Below the pieces are notes generated by a model. That model was not told where the DNA came from, did no database searches, and saw only the letters and a program-made list of their open reading frames with translations. The position numbers and the translations under genes are program-made. A stretch of 5,091 bases of DNA from Acholeplasmataceae bacterium (GTDB lineage Bacteria > Bacillota_I > Bacilli_A > Acholeplasmatales > Acholeplasmataceae), in assembly GCA_003518475.1 (NCBI GenBank), contig DOYO01000137.1:1-5091 (forward strand), given 5' to 3'. Shown one piece after another: positions 1 through 5,091 of this stretch; position 1 is the first letter of the stretch; each line of letters opens with the position of its first letter.

Positions 1-4
1 ACAT
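1..4 (-). CDS. 5' end of a divergent gene (start codon only)
   Basis: The reverse complement of the first 16 bases reads AAGGAGGACAAGATGT. This is a near-perfect Shine-Dalgarno sequence (AAGGAGG, positions 16-10) five bases before an ATG at 4-2. An extended -10 element lies just upstream on the same strand. Only the start codon and one further base are inside the window, so nothing can be said about the product. The gene is divergent from the phosphatase-mutY unit and shares its upstream region. Confidence 0.6.
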
Positions 5-27
5 CTTGTCCTCCTTAAACCTTTTAT

Positions 28-36
28 AGTATAACA
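28..36 (-). promoter_or_regulatory. Extended -10 promoter for the divergent left-edge gene
   Basis: On the minus strand the sequence TGTTATACT (36-28) is an extended -10: a TG one base upstream of TATACT. No good -35 is visible at 17 bp, and only a weak TTCAGT-like match lies further up, as is acceptable for extended -10 promoters. Transcription would start near position 21, giving a leader of under 20 bases that begins close to the SD at 16-10. An 8-bp inverted repeat (CTTTTATA at 21-28, TATAAAAG at 39-46) brackets this element. Confidence 0.5.
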
Positions 37-55
37 TTTATAAAAGTCTCGCGTA

Positions 56-85
56 CTGAAAATGCTTTATGGAATATGCTATAAT
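56..85 (+). promoter_or_regulatory. Promoter of the phosphatase-mutY unit
   Basis: TATAAT at 80-85 is a perfect -10, preceded by TGC (77-79) to give an extended -10. A weak -35, CTGAAA (56-61), sits 18 bp upstream. The predicted start near position 91-92 leaves a leader of only about 16 bases, so the SD (AGAGGTGA, 92-99) would be at the very 5' end of the mRNA. The 11-bp string TATGCTATAAT (75-85) recurs exactly at 4824-4834 in front of tgt. Confidence 0.75.
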
Positions 86-107
86 GTAAAAAGAGGTGAA
101 TCAAAAC

Positions 108-632
108 ATGAGTACAGAAATCATACTAATCAGGCACGGAGAACCACGCTACGATGAAGTCTTAGCCAGGAATTATTTTGGAATGGGCTACGATTTAGGG
201 AAATTGACCGATAGAGGCGTTGAACAAGCAGAACAACGTGCATTAGATCCCATTTTAAAAGGTGCAGAACTCATCGTTTCATCACCTTATACGAGAGCTT
301 TACAGACAGCAGCAATCATTTCTAGAGCAACTGGCATTAAGCTCACAGTGGAAAATGATCTACATGAGTGGATGCCGGATGTGACATTCAAGTTCGAAAT
401 GATGGGCAATGGTCCATATGAAGAATATATGAGCGCCAAGGGTGTCCGTACGAAAGATCATATGTATCATTGGGAAGAATATGAAGTTCTAAAAAATAGA
501 GTGAGAAACGCATTGGAAAAATACAAGCATTATCAGAAGATTATTGTCGTTTGTCACGGCATCGTGATGTCGACGATGACCAAGATTGATGATATGATTG
601 AACATTGCGGAGTCAGGGTGACAGCACTTTAA
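108..632 (+). CDS. Histidine phosphatase family protein (phosphoglycerate mutase-like)
   Basis: This 174-residue cytosolic protein belongs to the branch-1 histidine phosphatase superfamily (GpmB/CobC/SixA type), which removes phosphate through a phospho-histidine intermediate. The N-terminal RHG motif is at residues 9-11 (IILIRHGEP), with His10 as the expected nucleophile. An SSPYTRALQTA block at 58-68 supplies Arg63 of the phosphate pocket. LHEW at 85-88 supplies Glu87 as likely acid/base, and VVCHG at 147-151 supplies the second catalytic His150. The full catalytic set is therefore present. The substrate cannot be told from sequence; a specific mutase is unlikely at this length. The start is the ATG at 108 with SD AGAGGTGA (92-99) 8 bases away. 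An in-frame GTG at 96 lies inside that SD and is rejected. Its stop overlaps the mutY start by one base (TAATG), so the two are probably translationally coupled. Family assignment is secure; biological role is unknown. Confidence 0.9.
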   Translation: MSTEIILIRHGEPRYDEVLARNYFGMGYDLGKLTDRGVEQAEQRALDPILKGAELIVSSPYTRALQTAAIISRATGIKLTVENDLHEWMPDVTFKFEMMGNGPYEEYMSAKGVRTKDHMYHWEEYEVLKNRVRNALEKYKHYQKIIVVCHGIVMSTMTKIDDMIEHCGVRVTAL

Positions 633-1642
633 TGGATATCAAAAAACTGGAAGCTTGGTATTTGAAGAATCATAGAAAACTGAGCTTCAGAGATACATTG
701 AATCCCTATTACATATGGGTGAGTGAAATCATGCTTCAACAGACACAAGTTGAGGCTGTTTTGCCATATTTTAATAAATTTATTCAAAAATACCCGACTG
801 TGGAAGACTTATCGAAGACAACTGAAGACATTTTACATAAGGATGTCGAAGGTCTTGGATACTACCGAAGATTCAGAAATATGCTGAAAGCAGCAATCAT
901 CATTACAGAAAAACATCATGGCAAGTTTCCTGAAACTTATCAAGAAGTTATTGATCTTCCAGGAATCGGCAAGTATACCGCTGGCGCTATTCTTTCCATC
1001 GCTTATAACAAGCCTTATAGCGCTCTAGATGGCAATGTGATCCGCGTATTGTCCAGATATTTGGGTAATGATCAAGACATGAGGATTGAAAAAAATAAGA
1101 GGGTTTTAGATCAAGCCAATCAGTCCTACATAGAACAATCAACACCACGTATTTATACACAAGCGATGATGGAGTTGGGAGCGACAGTCTGCAGACCTAA
1201 AAATCCGAAGTGCGAACAATGCCCTCTAGCTGAACATTGCTTTGCATATAACAACAACTCAACAGAGCAATACCCTGTTTTATCCAAACTGAAAGATAAA
1301 ACAGAAATTGAATATGTAACATTGATTATCCATGATTTTGACGGTATTTATTTAAGAAAAAGAACAGAAGATTTATTGTTTGGAATGTATGAGTATCCTC
1401 AGTATGAATCATCAAGCATTCAACAGGTGCTCACCTCTCTTGAAGATCAGGGAATTATGCTAGACATCATCAGTGATGAAGAAAGCTACAAGCATGTTTT
1501 CACACATATGATTTGGATGATGAAAGTTTATCATGCGAGGCTGATTAAAAAGGGTGTCAATGATTGGCAATTCATTCATGAATCAGAGATCAATCATGTT
1601 CCTATGGCCATCGCACATCGTAAAATTATAATAAAATTGTAA
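632..1642 (+). CDS. mutY: Adenine DNA glycosylase MutY
   Basis: This 336-residue base-excision repair enzyme removes adenine mispaired with 8-oxoguanine. The helix-hairpin-helix glycosylase domain spans residues 1 to about 205. SEIMLQQTQV (31-40) carries catalytic Glu32, matching E. coli Glu37. The HhH motif is DLPGIGKYTAGAI (108-120), and ALDGNV contains catalytic Asp133, matching E. coli Asp138. The [4Fe-4S] ligands Cys187, Cys194, Cys197 and Cys203 have the exact C-x6-C-x2-C-x5-C spacing. A C-terminal NUDIX-like 8-oxoG recognition domain follows (about 225-336), with Phe290-Thr291-His292 at the FSH mismatch-sensing motif. Length is close to the 350-residue E. coli protein, so it looks complete. 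The start is the ATG at 632, with SD AGGGTGA (615-621) 10 bases upstream inside the phosphatase gene; an upstream TTG at 605 lacks such support. Oddities: the usual PWR before the catalytic segment reads SFR (18-20), and the usual Trp of WEGLGYY is Val72. No terminator hairpin is visible after the stop. Confidence 0.96.
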   Translation: MDIKKLEAWYLKNHRKLSFRDTLNPYYIWVSEIMLQQTQVEAVLPYFNKFIQKYPTVEDLSKTTEDILHKDVEGLGYYRRFRNMLKAAIIITEKHHGKFPETYQEVIDLPGIGKYTAGAILSIAYNKPYSALDGNVIRVLSRYLGNDQDMRIEKNKRVLDQANQSYIEQSTPRIYTQAMMELGATVCRPKNPKCEQCPLAEHCFAYNNNSTEQYPVLSKLKDKTEIEYVTLIIHDFDGIYLRKRTEDLLFGMYEYPQYESSSIQQVLTSLEDQGIMLDIISDEESYKHVFTHMIWMMKVYHARLIKKGVNDWQFIHESEINHVPMAIAHRKIIIKL

Positions 1643-1668
1643 GAATTCTAAAAAAAACTAAAAATCCC

Positions 1669-1696
1669 TTGACAAGCCCTACAACAACGTTATACA
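1669..1696 (+). promoter_or_regulatory. Promoter of the large lipoprotein gene
   Basis: A perfect -35 TTGACA (1669-1674) is followed after 16 bp by TATACA (1691-1696), which matches TATAAT at four of six positions. The predicted start near 1703 gives a leader of about 40 bases. That leader contains a 10-bp perfect palindrome, TCACATGTGA (1708-1717), and the SD AAGGGA (1729-1734). Since no terminator follows mutY, some read-through from the upstream unit is also possible. Confidence 0.6.
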
Positions 1697-1741
1697 CTGG
1701 AGAAAAGTCACATGTGAATCGTGAATAAAAGGGAAAATAAG

Positions 1742-4204
1742 ATGAAAAAGAATCTTGCATTTATTGTTATATTTTTAATGCTTTTTTTTGTTGTTGTAGG
1801 TTGTGATGACGGGGAAGAAAGCATATTGAATGGTGTTGAAATTGAAGCAGTTGATCAATATAATGTCCCTGCAGGAACTTACCAAATACCATATACGATT
1901 GATGATTTGAGCAATATGCTCAAAACATATTCCGCTGTTTTATCATTTACTGTATTGAATCAAAACAATGAAGCGGTTGTTGTTTCTGGTGAAACCATAG
2001 TTGTTGAGCCTAACATGATCTATACCGTACATATCAAACTGATGGTTGAAGAAGAATTTATCGAAAAAACAATCACAATCACTGCGATTACCCAAGTACA
2101 GGTTTTCTATACCGTCGTCTTCCACTTGAATGGTGGAGTCGGTACATTTGAAAACCAATCGGTTTCATCAGGAAGCGTCGCCAACCTACCTGAAACAGAA
2201 CCAACAAAGGAAGGCTTTACCTTCACCGGATGGTACAGTGATCCTGAATTGCTCCATTTCTTTGATTTTGGCGATGCGGTTACAGGTGATTTGGATCTGT
2301 ATGCTGGTTTTGAACAAAATTTAGTAGTAACCTCTGTTGTCCATTTTGATCTCATGGGTGGAACAGGCACAGTAGATGACCAGCACATCGTTTTGGGCGG
2401 ATATGCGGTAATCCCTTCAGTTACTCCAGATAAAGAAGGATTTACATTCGGTGGTTGGTATAGTGATGTTGAGTGTTTATCACCGTTCTTATTTGATTTA
2501 ACGATGATTTATTCCCAAACAACCGTTTATGCGAAATGGGATGCAATTATTGTAGTTGTCACCTATACAGTCAATTATGATTTCAATGGTGCTGTGCAGC
2601 TGGAAGCTGTCAGTGAAACCGTTGAAGAAAATGAGCTAGCTTTAGGTTTATCTCAAAATCCAATATACACAAATTACACATTATATGGCTGGGCATTGGA
2701 TGCTGAAGGACTAGACATGTGGAATTTTTTAGAAGATGTTGTCGTTTCCGACATTACACTATTCGCGATTTGGCGATTCACCTATACAGAAATTGATGCT
2801 TTCAATCATTTTGAAGATCCAATCATCTTAGATCAATCGATCATCAATAATTATGAAATTGAACAAATCATGGGGCATCATGTTGTTTTTCTTGGTGATA
2901 ACTTAGATGATGATTATCCCAATCTTGGTAAGCTAGAAGCGGTTGGCATGCTTTATTCGCTCACTGTTCTAAATCCAAAATATTACAGTGAAAATACAAT
3001 CAAAGTTGAACAAACTGGAATTTATGACACGATAGAAAGTTGGATTGCTGTCATTTATGATATCAATACTCTTCCATTAATTGAGGATACGACATATCAT
3101 GTTGTATATTTTGCCCGCTTTGAATCCAGCATTGTTTATAGCGAGATAACTTCATTCGAAACTATCAATGTAGTTCCAACTGGTACAGTCATCGGTGCTG
3201 AGTATCTATTAAGCGGAGGATATTACAAAAAAGACAATGGATCTGCATCAACAAGACCTTATATGATGTTTGAAATTTTGAACGGATTTGAGGCTACGCA
3301 TGAAAATACTCCATATAACAGTTACCAATTTGTTTATAAATCGGGTTTTAATTCTTTAATCACAAGAGATATTTCGACGGGTGAAAAGTATTTGCATGTT
3401 TACCATGTTGAGTTTGCTAAACCTTTTGTAAATACGAACTATATTTTCAAAACTTCTGATGCATCAAGTATGAAATTATCTTATGAATTCACATTCGCTC
3501 AACTTGAATTCATTACCTATAACATTTCAGAAGCTGGCGTTCTGTTATCCCATGATCATCCGTTCTTGCAGATAGGTTATCCTGGAGTTACTAAGGTTAC
3601 TGGTATTATCAACCCAGCTCAAACAGAGTTTCAAATGAGTCAGGATTACTTATATCCAGGCGGGCATGAAACAGTTTATGCAAGAGGGTATGTGGTGATT
3701 GATGGAATTGTTCACTATTCAACAAAAATCGATCAATTTTCTTATTACACCAATGGACAAACCTATATTTCTGCTGGATCTCTTTCTGTCAATCATATTG
3801 AAACAACGACCTATAGCGGACATGATGTATATAAAGGAGCAGCTGTGGAATTCAACGTATATCAAAAGCTCGAATCATCATATGATATGAAAACTTACAC
3901 CAATACAACGCATTTCGGAACTGCAGGGTCTTATTTCATCTATCAGCAAGGCTATAGCGTCGTAGAAGAAATCTTTGTTACGGATCAATATCCAATCCTC
4001 ACAGGTGTTGTAGATGATGGAATATATCCAGGCGGAGTCGTCATTGAAAATGATATGTTTAATCCCTACTGGTATTATCAGAAGGATGGGGGAGATTTTA
4101 TTTACCTTCCAACATCCATCAAGTTGGTTGAACCAGGGTTCTATGATGTGTATGTCCAAGGACCGAACGGCATGCAATCGATATCCTTCACAATTACAGA
4201 ATAG
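1742..4204 (+). CDS. Large surface lipoprotein with Listeria-Bacteroides repeats and beta-rich C-terminus
   Basis: This 820-residue predicted surface lipoprotein is of unknown function. The start is the ATG at 1742 (SD AAGGGA at 1729-1734, spacing 7); a GTG at 1721 in the same frame has no SD. Residues 1-20 are a lipoprotein signal peptide (MKKN then a hydrophobic run) ending in the lipobox VVGC, with Cys21 as the lipidated residue. Residues 28-120 form a beta-rich, Ig-like segment. Three Listeria-Bacteroides (InlB B-type) repeats follow at about 122-196, 199-270 and 273-345, marked by GWY at 163-165 and 238-240 and a degenerate GW at 316-317. Residues about 350-745 are rich in Tyr, Ser and Thr and contain segments resembling fibronectin III ends (for example YHVVYFARFESSIVYSEITSF and VYARGYVVIDGIVHYS). 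A last Ig-like module covers about 750-820. I see no catalytic motif, sortase signal or C-terminal membrane anchor, so the N-terminal lipid is the only visible anchor. Adhesion or carbohydrate/protein binding is an inference only. Confidence 0.85.
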   Translation: MKKNLAFIVIFLMLFFVVVGCDDGEESILNGVEIEAVDQYNVPAGTYQIPYTIDDLSNMLKTYSAVLSFTVLNQNNEAVVVSGETIVVEPNMIYTVHIKLMVEEEFIEKTITITAITQVQVFYTVVFHLNGGVGTFENQSVSSGSVANLPETEPTKEGFTFTGWYSDPELLHFFDFGDAVTGDLDLYAGFEQNLVVTSVVHFDLMGGTGTVDDQHIVLGGYAVIPSVTPDKEGFTFGGWYSDVECLSPFLFDLTMIYSQTTVYAKWDAIIVVVTYTVNYDFNGAVQLEAVSETVEENELALGLSQNPIYTNYTLYGWALDAEGLDMWNFLEDVVVSDITLFAIWRFTYTEIDAFNHFEDPIILDQSIINNYEIEQIMGHHVVFLGDNLDDDYPNLGKLEAVGMLYSLTVLNPKYYSENTIKVEQTGIYDTIESWIAVIYDINTLPLIEDTTYHVVYFARFESSIVYSEITSFETINVVPTGTVIGAEYLLSGGYYKKDNGSASTRPYMMFEILNGFEATHENTPYNSYQFVYKSGFNSLITRDISTGEKYLHVYHVEFAKPFVNTNYIFKTSDASSMKLSYEFTFAQLEFITYNISEAGVLLSHDHPFLQIGYPGVTKVTGIINPAQTEFQMSQDYLYPGGHETVYARGYVVIDGIVHYSTKIDQFSYYTNGQTYISAGSLSVNHIETTTYSGHDVYKGAAVEFNVYQKLESSYDMKTYTNTTHFGTAGSYFIYQQGYSVVEEIFVTDQYPILTGVVDDGIYPGGVVIENDMFNPYWYYQKDGGDFIYLPTSIKLVEPGFYDVYVQGPNGMQSISFTITE
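2105..2776 (+). repeat. Three tandem Listeria-Bacteroides protein repeats (in-gene)
   Basis: Within the lipoprotein, three consecutive units of about 75 residues share the pattern beta-strand + NGG/MGG, then a Pro-rich turn, then KEGFTFxGWYSD, then a closing strand ending in LYAGF, VYAKW or LFAIW. The first two are clear copies: EGFTFTGWYSD against EGFTFGGWYSD. The third keeps the opening YDFNG, the GW and the closing AIW but has lost most of the middle. At the DNA level the copies have diverged, so this is an old duplication and not a recent slippage array. Confidence 0.8.
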
Positions 4205-4208
4205 ACAT

Positions 4209-4238
4209 AAAAAAGTGGTGCGCAGGCATCACTTTTTT
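4209..4238 (+). terminator. Rho-independent terminator of the lipoprotein gene (possibly bidirectional)
   Basis: Five bases after the lipoprotein stop, A6-GTGGTG (4209-4220) pairs with CATCAC-T6 (4227-4238) as a 12-bp stem with one G-U pair and the loop CGCAGG. The T6 side gives the U-tract for plus-strand termination. Because the stem starts with A6, the reverse strand also reads as a hairpin followed by T6, so it can back up the queT terminator on the minus strand. Confidence 0.85.
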
Positions 4239-4243
4239 GATAC

Positions 4244-4273
4244 AAAAATAAAAAAAGGCTGATATCAGCCTTT
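4244..4273 (-). terminator. Rho-independent terminator of queT, containing its stop codon
   Basis: On the minus strand AAAGGCTG (4273-4266) pairs with CAGCCTTT (4261-4254) around an ATAT loop (the whole stem-loop is a perfect palindrome), followed by a T-rich run T7-A-T5 through 4244. The last codons of queT, AAA GGC TGA, form the 5' arm, so the gene ends inside its own terminator. In the plus direction the tail is TTTAAAG, a poor U-tract, so this hairpin is oriented for queT. Confidence 0.85.
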
Positions 4274-4750
4274 AAAGAATTCAATGAAGTTTTTATTTTC
4301 CTTGAGCGTCCAATAAATGGAAAGCCCCAATACATACATCACAGCGAATTCACCGATGAACACAGAAGGTGCAGTAAGCCAAATGGGTCCGAGCGCATAT
4401 CCATAAGTTAAAATCAATCCGACAATGATACCATTAGTAACAGCAGGCCAAATCATGGCGACCACAGGTTTGTTTCTAGTGAAGTACATCAGAAATCCCG
4501 CTATGGTTGTCGCAAGCGTACCGAAGATGACATCAATCAAAATGGCACCGCCCAAGAGGTTCGCCAAGAAGCAGCCGATTGTTAATCCGATGATGCTTTT
4601 CTTGTCAAACAAGATAAAAATCATGAGCAATTCCGCGATTCTGAACTGAATGAGTCCAAAACTCGCAAACTGGAAAATATAGACTAAAACCACATAAATA
4701 GCAGCAAGCATGGCTTGCTTTAAAACATCCAATAAAATCAGATTTTTCAT
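4265..4750 (-). CDS. queT: QueT family queuosine-precursor transporter (ECF S-component)
   Basis: This 161-residue, very hydrophobic integral membrane protein has about five to six predicted transmembrane stretches (roughly 12-32, 38-58, 62-90, 95-117 and 122-146) and a short charged C-terminus. Two blocks match the QueT (COG4708/DUF988) family: IQFRIAE at 34-40, and the 59-82 segment with GCFLANLLGG, then D73 and VIFGTLATT. In known members QueT is the substrate-binding S-component of an energy-coupling-factor importer for queuosine precursors (preQ1, preQ0 or queuine), sharing EcfA/A'/T made elsewhere; none of those genes is in this window. The start is the ATG at 4750-4748, with SD AGGGAG (4764-4759) 8 bases upstream. 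The leader contains a preQ1-I-like riboswitch that sequesters that SD. The gene is divergent from tgt, the enzyme that uses the imported base. Which precursor is imported cannot be decided from sequence. Confidence 0.9.
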   Translation of the reverse strand: MKNLILLDVLKQAMLAAIYVVLVYIFQFASFGLIQFRIAELLMIFILFDKKSIIGLTIGCFLANLLGGAILIDVIFGTLATTIAGFLMYFTRNKPVVAMIWPAVTNGIIVGLILTYGYALGPIWLTAPSVFIGEFAVMYVLGLSIYWTLKENKNFIEFFKG

Positions 4751-4758
4751 TTTTCAAT

Positions 4759-4798
4759 CTCCCTGTTTTTTTTAGCTGGTTTCCTAGGGTACAGCTAA
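4759..4798 (-). ncRNA. PreQ1-I-type riboswitch in the queT leader
   Basis: On the minus strand TTAGCTG (4798-4792) pairs with CAGCTAA (4778-4772) as a 7-bp P1 closing a 13-base loop. An A-rich tail (4771-4766) follows, then the SD AGGGAG (4764-4759). CCC(T) in the loop (4789-4786) is complementary to (A)GGG of the SD (4764-4761), giving an H-type pseudoknot. Against the known B. subtilis preQ1-I aptamer, the features that match are the G-C pair closing P1, U as first loop base (4791), C as last loop base before the 3' P1 strand (4779, the ligand-pairing position), and the A-rich loop 3. Ligand binding would hide the SD and repress QueT translation. P1 is longer than usual and the loop is one base longer. 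Two assignments of P2 (3 or 4 bp) are possible. Confidence 0.75.
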
Positions 4799-4810
4799 TA
4801 ATACTTAGTT

Positions 4811-4839
4811 ATTTTAACAAAGTTATGCTATAATTACAA
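4811..4839 (-). promoter_or_regulatory. queT promoter
   Basis: On the minus strand TTGTAA (4839-4834) and TAAAAT (4816-4811) are separated by exactly 17 bp, with TG one base before the -10 to make it extended. The predicted start near 4804 lies just upstream of the riboswitch P1 (4798), so the aptamer would be at the 5' end of the transcript. The -35 shares base 4834 with the -10 of the opposing tgt promoter. Confidence 0.7.
4824..4834 (+). promoter_or_regulatory. tgt promoter (extended -10)
   Basis: TATGCTATAAT contains a perfect -10 TATAAT (4829-4834) with TGC in front (4826-4828). The -35 is poor (TTAGTT at 4805-4810, 18 bp away). Transcription would start near 4841, leaving a leader of about 15 bases that carries the SD AAAGGA (4843-4848) and little else, so tgt itself has no room for a riboswitch. 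Confidence 0.75.
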
Positions 4840-4855
4840 GGTAAAGGATGATTAT

Positions 4856-5091
4856 ATGAGTATAAAATTCGAAGTACTGCATGTTTGTAAACAAAGCGGA
4901 GCACGTTTAGGCAGATTGACCACACCGCACGGTGTTTTTGAAACGCCTTTTTTTATGCCTGTCGGAACACAGGCTACTGTCAAAACACTGACAGTTGAAG
5001 AAGTCAAAGAAGTATCAGATGGAATGATTTTAGGAAATACCTATCACTTATGGCTCCAGCCAGGTGAAGACATTGTGAAAGAGCACGGCGG
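4856..5091 (+). CDS. tgt: tRNA-guanine transglycosylase, N-terminal part (cut by window end)
   Basis: The first 78 residues of bacterial Tgt are present. Tgt exchanges guanine-34 in the anticodon of Asp, Asn, His and Tyr tRNAs for preQ1 (or, in some salvagers, queuine) on the way to queuosine. The N-terminal family signature is present in order: a GARLGRLTTPHG segment at 15-26, FFMPVGTQATVKTL at 31-44, and GMILGNTYHLWLQPG at 55-69. The catalytic aspartates, the substrate pocket and the C-terminal zinc site lie beyond the window, so completeness cannot be judged. The start is the ATG at 4856 with SD AAAGGA (4843-4848) 7 bases away. A nearer ATG at 4848 sits in the SD and runs into TGA after three codons. 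It is divergent from queT, consistent with a queuosine-salvage pair. Most bacteria have a family of about 370-380 residues, so roughly four fifths is missing. Confidence 0.95.
   Translation, partial: MSIKFEVLHVCKQSGARLGRLTTPHGVFETPFFMPVGTQATVKTLTVEEVKEVSDGMILGNTYHLWLQPGEDIVKEHG

Noticed and set aside
96..107. GTG at 96 as an upstream start of the phosphatase
   Set aside because: The GTG lies inside the SD (AGAGGTGA, 92-99) that serves the ATG at 108, and the predicted mRNA begins only about four bases before it.
605..631. TTG at 605 as the mutY start
   Set aside because: It has no SD of its own, whereas the ATG at 632 has AGGGTGA at a good distance and gives the family's normal N-terminus.
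1643..1668. Possible terminator after mutY
   Set aside because: The stretch is A-rich with an A8 run but contains no stem-loop, so I do not call a terminator there.
1721..1741. GTG at 1721 as the lipoprotein start
   Set aside because: It would add seven charged residues before a standard MKK-type signal peptide, and the SD AAGGGA at 1729-1734 lies downstream of it, matching the ATG at 1742.
2107..2388. Minus-strand open frame of 93 codons
   Set aside because: It is antisense to the Listeria-Bacteroides repeats, has no SD, and its composition mirrors the sense coding sequence.
3878..4262. Open frames on both strands over the 3' end of the lipoprotein gene (minus 3878-4177, plus 4014-4262)
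   Set aside because: Both overlap the well-supported lipoprotein frame, show no recognisable motif or SD, and the plus-strand one runs through the terminator hairpin.
4425..4649. Plus-strand open frame of 74 codons inside queT
   Set aside because: It is the antisense shadow of a membrane protein; the minus-strand frame carries the family motifs.
4759..4798. PreQ1-II or preQ1-III classification of the queT leader
   Set aside because: The leader is only about 40 bases with one stem plus the SD pairing. There is no room for the additional hairpin of class II or the larger fold of class III.
4848..4859. Three-codon upstream ORF (ATG ATT ATA TGA) overlapping the tgt start
   Set aside because: Its ATG is part of the SD used by tgt and has no ribosome binding site of its own, so it is very unlikely to be translated.

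Overview
The window is AT-rich DNA from a low-GC Gram-positive-type bacterium (Bacillota or a relative such as the Acholeplasma/Izemoplasma/Erysipelotrichia group). This placement is an inference from three things: strong purine-rich Shine-Dalgarno (SD) sites with extended -10 promoters, a cell-surface lipoprotein with Listeria-Bacteroides (InlB B-type) repeats, and a QueT-type queuosine-precursor transporter. Tryptophan is written TGG and queT ends in TGA inside a terminator hairpin, so the standard code is used, not the Mycoplasma code.

Layout from left to right. Positions 1-107 are a divergent control region. The RBS and start codon of a minus-strand gene lie at the extreme left edge, and a plus-strand promoter drives a two-gene unit. 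That unit is a 174-residue histidine phosphatase (108-632) followed, through a one-base TAATG overlap, by the adenine DNA glycosylase mutY (632-1642). A separate promoter (TTGACA, 16-bp spacer, TATACA) precedes a large 820-residue predicted lipoprotein (1742-4204). It has a lipobox, an N-terminal beta-rich region, three Listeria-Bacteroides repeats and a long beta-rich, fibronectin-III-like C-terminal part. It converges on queT, and the gap holds two hairpin terminators.

The right end is a small queuosine-salvage module. queT (4750-4265, minus strand) encodes a predicted membrane S-component for uptake of a queuosine precursor. tgt (from 4856, plus strand, cut by the window end) encodes the tRNA-guanine transglycosylase that inserts such a precursor into tRNA. 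The two are divergent from a 105-bp region in which their promoters overlap almost completely. The queT leader folds as a compact H-type pseudoknot that captures the SD, matching the preQ1-I riboswitch architecture. QueT would supply the base and Tgt would use it, while high precursor would shut off translation of the transporter.

Most of the window is recognisable. I see no convincing undescribed system. The items most worth a second look are the divergent preQ1-riboswitch/tgt control region and the large lipoprotein of unknown function.
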